Below are positions 54,636 through 64,000 of a stretch of DNA of 64,000 nt, one piece after another (the stretch's first letter is position 1; each line of letters begins with the position of its first letter). This stretch comes from Euphorbia lathyris (lineage: Eukaryota > Streptophyta > Magnoliopsida > Malpighiales > Euphorbiaceae). Where the stretch lies: the NCBI RefSeq assembly GCF_963576675.1, contig NC_088913.1:90333001-90397000 (forward strand). Direction: 5' to 3'. The translations under genes and the position numbers were made by a program. The notes below the pieces were generated by a model. The model was not told the origin of the DNA. It did not search any database and worked only from the letters and a program-made list of their open reading frames with translations.

Positions 54636-54808
54636 TCGGAACTGAGGTTCTAGGTGGTGCCAACTTAGTTGGGATTTCCGAACGCCTCACATTCTCCTCC
54701 ATTTCCAATAAAAAAAATTAATAATAATAACGATACTTTCATGAAATTTGAATCCATTATCTTTATGTTGAAAAAACTTTTTAACCAACTCAACCATCAT
54801 AAAATATT
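54636..54808 (-). mobile_element. Eroded tRNA-derived SINE
   Basis: On the minus strand an A-box-like ATGGTTGAGTTGGTTAAAAAG (54780-54805) is followed by a B-box-like GGATTCAAATTTC (~54740). The tail GAGGCGTTCGGAAATCCCAAC, then TAAGTTGGCACCACC, resembles a tail known from plant SINEs. No target duplication is visible. Confidence 0.45.
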
Positions 54809-55116
54809 GTAGTAATAGTACGAACACAAAACACTACTACTCAGAGATGTAATGAACGGTCAAGGGCTCTAACCCCCGAGCTTTGGAATGACTCCGCCTC
54901 TATCTATGTTTGTAATTTTTTAAACTATAAAACTGTATTTACAAATCGAGTAAACCACAAATTGAGAAAGATTGTGGTTTGTTGATACATATTCTTAGAC
55001 AATTTATCAAAAGAATTATAAATAAAAAATACAGGTGGAAGAGAAGTATCAAATAGAATATCCATTACTATGTTAAAAAACTTGAGTTAAATTTCATTAC
55101 CTTGTTTCACATGTTA
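54809..55116. other. AT-rich intergenic
   Basis: Nothing recognised. The last ~40 bp are the left part of a short segment repeated at 56832-56925. Confidence 0.5.
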
Positions 55117-55507
55117 TTATCAATAGGGTAAATAATTTATTAGTCCTCATATTTTTACGCAACACACTGTTTAGTCCTTCTATTTTAAAGAACACATTAT
55201 AAAATCCTTATGTTTTATCAATATTAATCTTTTGATCATTTTGTCTATTTTTTTAATCTTTAACCCGACATATCTTAGCTTTCACGACAACCATAGTACA
55301 ATACAAAATGACCATGTTATTCTGTTATTTTCTGTCTGTCTGTTTATGTCAAATATAACGATTAAAAATCTAAAAAAAAAAAGAAGGACCAAAGGGTTAA
55401 TATTGACAAAAGATAAGGACCTTATAATGTGTTTTTCAAAATAAGATGACTAAACAGTGTGTTAGGTAAAAAGTGGAGGACTAATAAATTATTTACCCTT
55501 ATCAATA
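55117..55507. mobile_element. Mutator-like MITE with perfect 9-bp TSD
   Basis: The element is 55126-55498. Inverted ends of ~100 bp begin GGGTAAATAATTTATTAGTC and end with its complement. TTATCAATA is perfectly duplicated at 55117-55125 and 55499-55507; 9 bp is the Mutator length. A related segment at 56832-56925 shows the uninterrupted site (TTATCAATA at 56866-56874), an independent proof of the insertion boundaries. The interior has no transposase. Confidence 0.88.
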
Positions 55508-55856
55508 TTGGATACTTACTTATGACAGTGCAGAATGACCAGTGATGGAGCCAGAACAAAATCCTCAATTAAGCCTTATCCTAAGTAAAAATCATCAATT
55601 GAGACCTCATCAAAAATCATTCGGTTGAATAGTTTCAAACCCTCTTTCTCGAACCCATTCTGAACCAATAGATTTATTATTACAGTCCATATCAAATAGT
55701 CACACTTTCTGATTAATGATATTGATAGTTTAAAATCCTAATTAACTCCAAAGCTTTAGCTTGGGAAGCCAAACGTGTGTTATGCATACTTAAATTAATT
55801 AATAAGTAATTAAAATCAAATATTAATTACTTAAAAACTATATTCAATTTATTTAA

Positions 55857-56335
55857 AGGATAAGGTGCAAAACTACCTTCAAATTGATAACCAGAAGCAA
55901 TTTTGCCTTTAACGTCTAAAATAGTGCAATTTTATCTTTAAAATTAGCAAATTGGGTCCATTTCAAACATTATTATAAAATATAAATATTTTATTTTTTT
56001 ATTCTATACCAGTTGCATATCAGTTTGGCTTTTAAAAACATTCACATTTTTTTATGATTTAATAATAGAATTTGATATTAATATTTTTAAATTCAACGAA
56101 ATATTTCGATTTCAATATAATTTTTTTTTCAACATCTATTAATATATTTGTGATCTATTACTAATGAGTAAAAATGATGTAAATGTAAAATGTAGGTGAA
56201 AAAATTTAATCACGGAGAAGACAATTTAATAATTATTTCTGAAATTGACAAACTTGTCAACGTTCTTGACTTCTAATATTAGAGGATAAAACGCATTATT
56301 TTAGATGTTAGGGTAAAACTCTTCATGGATATTAA
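55857..56335. mobile_element. Long-TIR MITE (GGTGCAAAACTACC family)
   Basis: Left arm 55857-55975 (AAGGTGCAAAACTACC...AGCAATTTTGCC) pairs with the inverted right arm ~56215-56330. The same family supplies the arms at 1-33 and 50283-50425. Confidence 0.6.
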
Positions 56336-56344
56336 TGTTAGAAA

Positions 56345-56390
<46 letters not shown>
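56345..56390. repeat. (TTA)n microsatellite
   Basis: About 15 uninterrupted ATT/TTA units. Confidence 0.9.
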
Positions 56391-56986
56391 TGCACAATAT
56401 CCCTTTATTTAATAAGAAGTATACATTTATATTTTTTATCTTAAAATAAATATTATTGAACGTTTTAATTAGTTTAACTGTTTTAAATAGAATTACTGAT
56501 ATAATTAATACATTTGAAACAAGAATAATACAATAATGGCTCTCACTCTCAATGATCACATTACACTTCACACCTTACACCAAACAACGAGCGCGAGAGT
56601 TGGTGTCGCTGGTTTTCTTCAATTAGGTTAGAGATTAATAATTGTCTCACAACATGGACTGTGTGATCATTATCATCATGATCTTCATCATCCTTATCTT
56701 CAATCGGTTCGCAGAACACATCATAAGATGGTAAGAATCGTCTTTTAACATTGATTTCATCCGTAGCCAAGATCGTATGGGTTCCCTTCCTCATCTTTTT
56801 TTTGTTCTTCTTTCACGTGGTTCCACCAAACTGAGTTAAATTTCACTACCTTGTTTCACATGTTATTATCAATATTGGATACTTTACTTATGACAGTGCA
56901 GAACGATCAGTGATGGAGCCAAAACATAAACATTAAAAGAGCTAAACCGTTTAAAAAAATAAAATACTTCTCTAAACAATTAAATA
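56391..56986. other. Intergenic with an acidic 77-codon minus-strand frame
   Basis: A minus-strand frame 56794-56561 encodes an acidic peptide (around EPIEDKDDEDHDDNDH). No promoter or family match, so I do not call it a gene. 56832-56925 is the paralogous empty site of the MITE at 55117-55507. Confidence 0.45.
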
Positions 56987-59900
56987 CTAGTCGAAAACCC
57001 GTGCGATGCACGAGATATGAAACTTTTATATAATTTAGATAAATAAATAAATTGATATATTTACTTTTAAATAATTTTATATCATGCTATGAAAAAAAAA
57101 TTATATTATGTATATTTGAAATTAATATATATTTTTTAATGATAATTCAAATTAAATTAATTTTAAAAATAATTGACTACTTTTTTATAGAATTTTAACT
57201 AAAGATGAATGATTTATTTATTTTTACAAAATTCAATGATTTGTACTTTTTAGGAATTTTAATACATTTTCATATTCCAAAATATTATGTGAAACAATAA
57301 TAATAAAATAGCAGATTAATTAAGAAATATATTAGAATATAATAAAAAAAATTAAATTAAAACTATAATTACAATTAAATATTATATTTACGATACAAAA
57401 GAATTACAATATAGGTTAAACAAAAATTGAATTAAACTATAATTAAAATTAAATATTATATCTACGATACAAAAGAATTGCAATCTATGTTAAAATGGAA
57501 GCAGCATCAATATATTATTCTATAAACTATTACAATCAATACTTTTCTAATATTGCATATGAAGAAAATTTATCAATTCAATATGTTACATATAAAAAAA
57601 TAAAATTTATAAGAATTAGTCACAAATTCATCTTGATGATAATTATTTTGGTTGATGGAATTTCATGATGACCAAGTATTCGAATTCAATTATTCAGTAT
57701 GCTATAATAACCCAATATATCTAATTGAATCAGTTTAAATGATGATTTCTCCTATTTTCATCTCGTAATATCTCATCAAGACATTCGATCAATTTGTTCT
57801 TCATTCTTTCACTATATAGAGTATCAGTCATACTCGCAGATATCACTTATTTGACTTCATTAGTGTTTTCTAATAATTATATATTCTTGAATTTTGTAAG
57901 TAAGAAAAACAAACAAAATAATTGAAAAAAAATGAAGGGACGAAAAAGATAATTAGGAGAGAACCATCTTCCTCTCGGTTTTTTTTAAATAAGAGACAAT
58001 GTCGAGACATAAGCGTATAAAGAGGAGTGAAAATATTTTTTGCCCATTAATTAAACATTTTATTTTTTTATTAATGAAGTATTAAATCCATAAATTAATT
58101 TTAGTTAAATAGAATTAAATCGCAATTGTAACCACTCAGTACAAAAAAAAAAAAAAAACGTTTTATAATTAATATGTGAAATTAATTAGAATCATTAGAA
58201 TCATTATGCTCAACATTTGAGAATTTGAAGAGATTCAAATAATAATATTTTCTTAATTAATATTTTTCAATAATTTGTCCTATGATCATATTTTATTTTC
58301 ATCTGTTAAAAACTCTTGAAATACTAACAATTTTGTACGAACCATAATATAATAATTAAAAATTATATAAGCCAATGTTGTGAAAACAATTATCTCAATA
58401 TCCATAATTAATATACATTTTTAGGATTTTGAGCATCAAAATTTGTTTTTATTTACCTTGATTTTGAATTCGTATCTAGCATAATCCACATTCTTCAAGA
58501 ATAAACATCTTATCAAGCGTATTAGATGCTTATAATCTCTTTGTCTAGAAAATTGGAAAAAAAATAACTTCTTGATAATAATAATAATAATATAACATAA
58601 TTTATATTGAAATAAACTTCATTGTAACTATAATATTCCAATAGATCTCTTTAATATTTTATTTAATATGTCTCAAACTTCAATGAACAACTATCGTGTG
58701 AAACTTTATATCTATTTGTACCAAAATGCATAAAGATAAAAAAATACAATCCATATCAATTAGATAAACTCAAACTAAGAAAATGAGTGGATTTCAACAT
58801 GTTCTGAATTAGAAAAATTAATATAACTTCAATTAAAACTAAAAATTTAGTTTATAAAAAGCCGAAAATCTAAATTTTAGTTAGAGTTAACAATCAAAAC
58901 GATAACATCTAGGAACATATACTAAAAAAGAATACAAATATACAAAATGTTTATTTTAGTCATTTTCAAAAATAAATAAATAAAAAAGAAAACATGGATA
59001 AGGTAGCGAGAGGTATGGAATCTGGATAACGACAGAAATGAAATTTCAAAAGATGAAACTATAACAACAATTGTTTTATAAAAATAAAACAACGGCACAA
59101 TTGAGAAAGCCAAAAATTGAGTTCATATAAAGCCGAAAATCTAAATTTTAGTTAAGAGTTAGCAATCGAAACGATAACACCTAGCAACATATACTAAAAA
59201 AGAATACAAATTTACAAAATCTTTATTTTATTCATTTTGAAAAAAAAAGACAAATAAAAAAGAAAACATGGATAAGGTAGCGAGAGGTATGGAACCTGGA
59301 TAACGACAGAAATGGAATTTCATTTCTGAAAAATGAATCTATAACAACTATTGTTTAATAAAAAGAAAACAACAACACAATTGAGAACAAAAATAACTAC
59401 AACATATGAAAAAAATCAAATAATTACCTTGAGAAACATAAGAATTTCTTGTAATTTTTGACACTTTTGTGTTTTTCGGTTTTAGTTGTTCATGCATCTT
59501 CTATTTCTGTCAGATTTCTTCAATTGAAGCTATCAGTTTGGAAAAGAAAGACAAATAAAAAAGAAAACATGGATAAGATAGCGAGAGGTATAGAACCTGG
59601 GTAACAACAGAAATGAATCTGAAAGTTGAAACTATAATAACTATTGTTTAATAAAAATAAAACAACAACGTAATTGAGAACAAAATAACTACAACATATG
59701 AAAAAAATCGAATATTTACCTTCAGAAATATAATACTATCTATCATGACCAATGAATATAATGGTGAAATACTATCTATCATGCTTTATATAGAAGTTTA
59801 TTTGTGACTTTTGGATTTCCTTTGCTTTGTGTTTTTTCATCTTCCCATAACTCTTGCTTTCTTTTATTATTTTAATTAATAGGTTAGTAATTATTTAATA

Positions 59901-60044
59901 TATTATAAATATAAATTTATTATTTTTAATTAATTAAATGTTTTTAATCTGATTTTTTACTACGTTGACAACTCATCAAAAATACATCTAAAACACTTTT
60001 TCTCATTTCTCTCTGCTTCCGTAATTATATATAATATAGATAGA
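56987..60044 (-). mobile_element. Non-autonomous Helitron-like element
   Basis: On the minus strand the element starts TCTATCTATATTATATATAA (60044, preceded by A) and ends with a hairpin (CTCGTGCATCGCACGGG), TTTTCGA and CTAG (56990-56987), followed by T. TC start, 3' hairpin, CTRR end and insertion between A and T are the Helitron hallmarks. There is no Rep/helicase ORF. The interior is AT-rich with tandem ~270-300-bp units. The 5' end is short and AT-rich, so that boundary is less certain. Confidence 0.6.
58855..59760. repeat. Three degenerate ~270-300-bp tandem units
   Basis: A shared block (AGAAAACATGGATAAGGTAG, CGAGAGGTATGGAA, then AACGACAGAAATG) recurs at ~58990, ~59263 and ~59564. The upstream block AAAGCCGAAAATCTAAATTT is present in the first two only. 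Confidence 0.75.
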
Positions 60045-60718
60045 TGGGGTTTTTTTGGAAGAGCTGGAGAGTCGGCCGACTCTCCCCGCGCTCTCTAACT
60101 CCGCCCTTAAGAGTGAAGATCATCATCACTAGATTGCTAGTGGGACGTTAAAAGTGTGATTCCAATTTTATTACTTTGAATAAATATAAATATAAACAAA
60201 TAAATAGTATATATATATATAGTCAACGCTATCATTACTTTGTTGAAAAACAAAGTAACTCTTAATTTTCCTGCAGCACCATTCATTACAATTACAACTA
60301 ATCTGAACCATTCAATTATTGCACCGGTTAATCCATTAATTTAACCGGTTAACGTTTCTGCAGGTAAGATCTTCCATTATTCTCTCCACCTATTTTCTAT
60401 TCTACGCCTATGCTCAGTTGACTCTTTTACTCGCTTCTTCTCTCCACCACGCCTCTGTTTCAGACTTGTCTCCTCCCTCCGGCTCTTCTCTCCAGCAGGC
60501 CTTATTTCTGTAATCTCCTTTCTGTTTTGCGTTCTTTTCCGGTTTCTGGTGTTTTTTGGGTGCAACATTGTCGAAGATTTCTATTGACAGTGATGGATTT
60601 CTTCAAGTTATTTTGTTGTTTAAATGGCTTGTTGAAGATAGATTACTAATTTGAATTTTACAGAATGCTTTATTTAATTGTTTCTATGATTTTGAAGGAC
60701 TGATGATAAAAACTAATA
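60045..60718. other. Intergenic; palindrome, MITE fragment, CT-rich possible gene 5' end
   Basis: 60066-60085 is a perfect 20-bp palindrome (core AGTCGGCCGACT). 60235-60260 is a fragment of the ACTTTGTTTTT MITE. 60370-60560 is CT-rich with CTGCAG|GTAAGATC near 60360 and a TTTTACAG at ~60662, as in a leader exon and intron of a truncated gene. No ORF follows, because the foldback element starts at 60719. Confidence 0.4.
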
Positions 60719-61407
60719 GGTGCTGTTTGGTTCGCGGAATAGAATAGAATGAAATAGAATGGTTATTCCAAAGGAATAGAATAACAAAGAATGAAATAGA
60801 AATTTTTAAGAATTACTATTCCTATGTTTGGTTGGTGGAATAAGGTAGAATGGAATAGATAATTATTTTTATTAAAAAGATAATATTATCGTCAAATGTA
60901 ATTTCTTATTTCTTTTAAAGTTTTAATTTTGTTACTATAAATTGTTCAAATATTTAATATACATTATTTTAAAAAATATATAAAAAATAGAAAAATGGGA
61001 AACACGAAAGACGAACAAAACACGAAAAATACATTAAAAACGAAAAAAAATAAGAACATGAAAACGAAAAAATTGTAAAAACACGAAAAAAGATAGGTAA
61101 AAAAAATGTAAAAGCGCAAAAAAAAGCATTAAAAATACAAAAACAAAAGAAAAAAATGAGAAAAAAGTGGAAAAGGGTGAAAACATATAAACGTGTTATT
61201 CAAGTTTTTCCATGTTTTTCGTATTTTTTCATATTTTTGTGTTTTTAACGTTTTCGTGTTTCGTTTGCGTTTTTCGCATTTTCATGTTTTTCACATATTG
61301 TCACGTTTTTGTGTTTTAGCATTTTTCGTATTTTTTCGCATTTTTCGTGTTTTTATTTTTCACGTTTTTTAATATTTCGTGTTTTGTCACTTTTTCGCGC
61401 TATTCCT
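60719..61407. mobile_element. Foldback element with CGTGAAAAA-word arms, 3'-truncated
   Basis: Starts GGTGCTGTTTGGTTCGCGGA, an hAT-MITE-like end seen widely in plants. 60980-61190 is an A-rich arm of ACACGAAAAA words; 61195-61400 is its T-rich inverse (TTTTTCGTGTTTT). The right end (CGCGCTATTCC) would mirror the left (GGAATAG...) but is cut by the LTR at 61408. Confidence 0.5.
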
Positions 61408-61901
61408 TGATAACATTGTGATATTATCCCAAGGATCAAATGTGATATTCACCTAAGAGCGCCACATGTTGATCACCTGATACCGAAATATCACGGCGTA
61501 TTGAATAAAGAGATCCGACGGGCGGATCCACAAGAGACCCGCGGGCGAACCTGTAAGGCGAATCTCCATAAACACCCAATCCGCCATTGGAACGGCTGGG
61601 CCGATCCGGCAATAAAGACCATTAATGAGCTATCGATTATCTAACATCCTACTTAAAGGAAACCAGTAACCGCCACCATTGGAGCATTAATGGAGACTTT
61701 CTAGTTACTGAAAGTTACAGCTTTATGACTATATATAGCCTATGTCTCAGGCTATCAAGGTACACATTCACTTACCCTTTGTCAATTCAGTTTGCTCTCT
61801 TGTTCTTCCATACTGACTTTGGCATCGGAGCTTCCCCCCGTCGAACCCAACGACGCCCCCACAGAGACGGACGTCAATCGAAAATTCTCCACTAGTCATC
61901 A
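61408..61901 (+). repeat. 5' LTR of a Ty3/gypsy element
   Basis: Starts TGATAACATTGTG and ends TAGTCATCA (494 bp). A TATA box (TATATATA) lies at 61730. The following ATTGGTGCGGTGAAGG is where a PBS should be; it could be a mutated TTGGCGCCGTCTGTGG type. The 3' LTR is outside the window, so the ends are provisional. Confidence 0.6.
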
Positions 61902-61963
61902 ATTGGTGCGGTGAAGGTGGAATCCTTAATCAACAAAAGGGTTTTCGTTCACATTAGAGAGGC

Positions 61964-64000
61964 ATGACGAATGGAGAACAAAACCCCTCCTCTAAGGTTG
62001 AAACACCATCGGTAACGCCCTCAGGTCAACCTGAATCAAGCGCTGGACGCGTTGATACGAGTACTCCTGCGTCACATGATGGAAGGAATATGTCGCCGGA
62101 TACATTCGTGGAAACATGTGCGGGATCCATAGGACGAGCTTTTGGCCCTGAGATGGAAAGACGCCTAAGGTCGTTCATGATAATACCAGAGCTTCGGTGC
62201 ACAAACCCCACATCATCTCAATGGCAACAAGCCGCCATAGGACCAGGCGCCCATGATTCTTCATTCTTCCAAATTCAACCCATGGATTCCATGGTGACTA
62301 CTACTGTAGCAAGAAATAACCCACCACTCAATCGGCAAGTATTTTCTGATGGAGCAGGAGGAAGTCGAGGTGTAAATTTGGGCGGGTCAGATATCCCAAG
62401 CCGCCCGCGGTCAAGTCTCCCTGAGGGCGGATCAGAAGGTCAAAAGCACAAAAAGCGTAGAAAAGAGAAAAGTAGGCGGTCAGAATCACTTTCGCTCCGG
62501 AGAAAGAGATCCTCCCGTAGGGGTAGATCACCCCCATCTACTGGTCGTAGACAAAGCAAGAGGCCAGTAGAGACGCCACGTCCAGATAGGCCACCACCAC
62601 CACCATCAAATCTAGGAGATGAAAGGCCCGTTCTCCCAGGAGACCATGGAGGCAATAATGGGCAAGGTGGTGGAGGACAAGGTGGTAGTGGGCAAGGTTG
62701 TGGAGGATGCGATAGTGGCGGACACAGTGGTGGAGGTGGACATTCACCATCAGATCCGTCATCTGGCTCCAGCTCTTCATCTTCTCTAAGTAGATCTTCC
62801 CGTAGGAGACCTCCGAGTAGATCGCCACGAAGAGGACCCCCCAGGGGGGTCCAGAAAATTTTGATGATCGAGTTAGAGCTGTGGTGCTCCGCATCAATGA
62901 AAAGGATGCCCGGCATAACCCATTCGCCAATCGTGATCCGCCTTTTACAGCGTGGATCGAAGCTGAAGAAACGGAGAGGCATTTTAAGATACCTAATATA
63001 CTCGTTTACATGGGTGCCGACAACCCGGAGGCCCATACGAGAAAGTACCGAATGTTGCTTAGCCTTAACCGCGCTAGTGAGGCGGTCTTATGTCGGATGT
63101 TTATCACCACCTTAGGAGGCCCCACTTATGATTGGTTCCAATCTTTACCTCCTGGATCGATCAATAGCTGGGATCAATTGAGTAGGGAGTTTTGTGCTAA
63201 ATTCGCCGGATGTATTCCTCCAGTGGTCAAGTCACGAAAGCTTTTTGAATTAAAGAAAAAGGTGAATGAACCCCTTCGAGAGTATGTAGACAATTTCAAT
63301 AAATTATGTATACGAATTGTCGATGTGGATGTCTCCATGGCAGCAAAAGCTCTAGCAAAAAACATCACGTGTAAAAGCTTGCAAGAAGATTTAATTCGGA
63401 AAAAGCCTCGGGATATGGCAGAATTAATCGAAAGATGCAAGGACTTTATGGAGGTAGACGATATTCGCCGAGAGTCATTATCACCGCCTAGGAAGGACAA
63501 AGGCAAATCTCGCCATCGAGATAGAGAGAAGGACAAGCACCAGGATTCCTCCTCTAGAGGACGACGGAGGGGCTCTAAGAACAAATCGGCATTTGTCACG
63601 TCCTTCACACCTCTTAATGCCTCTAAAAGCGAGGTGCTAATGTGGATAGAGAACAGCCAACACAAATGGAGCATTTCATACCCCGAATCAAAAGGGGGGG
63701 AGTACATTAACACTGGGAAAAATCCCAAATATTATTGCAAATACGACAGGAAAAATGGCCATGACACAGACGCATGCTGGGAGCTAGCCAGAGAAATAGA
63801 AAGGCTTATCGAGAGGGGAAAGTTGGACCGGTTCGTCCAAAATGACGGCAAGAAGGGAGATGGTGATAGATCTAGAGATTATCCGAAGAAAAAAGCGAGA
63901 GGGACTATCAATGTCATAGCAGGCGGACCTAGGTATCAACCTGTGCTGAAAAGGGCAAAAACCACTGCTCTTGACAAGGCATCACTTAATCATCCATTTG
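61964..64000 (+). pseudogene. Ty3/gypsy gag, frameshifted, runs off the window
   Basis: ATG 61964. The first ~295 codons encode a disordered, Ser/Arg-, Pro- and Gly-rich head (RRSPRRG-type, GGHSGGGGH). In the C6/G6 runs at 62836-62849 the frame changes; from about 62848 a second frame stays open to 64000. It encodes the capsid domain (NILVYMGADNPEAH, LGGPTYDWFQSLPPGSI, FCAKFAG, EPLREYVDNFNKLC), a basic region (KDKGKSRHRDREKDKHQ) and a zinc-finger-like YCKYDRKNGHDTDACWEL. It looks like a Tat-type gag. Pro and pol are expected beyond the right edge. A one-base indel is the simplest cause; sequencing error in the homopolymer is possible. Confidence 0.75.

Noticed and set aside
56561..56794. 77-codon acidic minus-strand ORF as a gene
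   Set aside because: No TATA box or leader, no recognised family, and it is adjacent to repeats. It could be an exon relic but cannot be supported.

Overview
This is a stretch of plant nuclear genome, almost certainly from an angiosperm. It holds LTR retrotransposons of the Copia (including Sirevirus-type), Athila-like and Tat lineages, a tRNA-derived SINE resembling the plant Au family, hAT, Mutator-like and other MITEs, and a Helitron-like element, all in AT-rich intergenic DNA. I cannot name the species. There is no operon structure and no clearly intact ordinary multi-exon host gene. The only candidate cellular gene is a 56-codon ORF at 53429-53599 with a plant-style promoter.

Layout. 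1-4821 is AT-rich DNA with MITEs, an LTR-like fragment, an Au-like SINE with a perfect 19-bp target duplication, and a segment carrying an hAT-like element that occurs again at 51105-52137. 4822-~50265 is one old, degenerate Copia element into which three other LTR retrotransposons inserted. The first is a non-autonomous Athila-like element (5089-13287, TSD CTCTC, two LTRs of exactly 1,649 bp) in the Copia 5' LTR. The second is a 20.6-kb Tat-lineage Ty3/gypsy element (13514-34140, TSD GCGGT) in the Copia gag. The third is a Sirevirus-type Copia on the minus strand (38420-49884, TSD ATTGT/ATTGC, two LTRs of exactly 1,343 bp) between the Copia RT and RNase H. 50266-61407 is AT-rich DNA with MITEs, a SINE relic, the small candidate gene, a Helitron-like element (56987-60044) and a foldback element. 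61408-64000 is the start of another Ty3/gypsy element (LTR plus frameshifted gag) that runs off the window.

Most notable content. (1) The Athila-like element carries many copies of an 11-bp GC-rich motif (ACGCRGGGCGT) at spacings close to whole turns of B-DNA: 20-21 bp within pairs, about 73 bp between pairs. They lie upstream of the LTR TATA box and on both sides of its 422-aa ORF. (2) The unrelated Tat element has, in the matching place upstream of its TATA box, 14-15 dyads with a GGGCGNNCGCCC core at 21-22 bp spacing, and the array differs by about one unit between its two LTRs. (3) The Tat element carries an antisense gene that reads through as six exons with five phase-0 GT-AG introns, giving an uninterrupted 672-aa plant-mobile-domain protein with its own TATA box. 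Its sense gag-pol meanwhile has four in-frame stops. (4) The Tat gag polyprotein holds four tandem copies of the capsid N-terminal domain.

The elements are separate selfish units rather than a cooperating pathway. The non-autonomous Athila-like element must be mobilised by enzymes from elsewhere. The Tat and Sirevirus copies are inactivated by point mutations, and the outer Copia has lost its 3' end.
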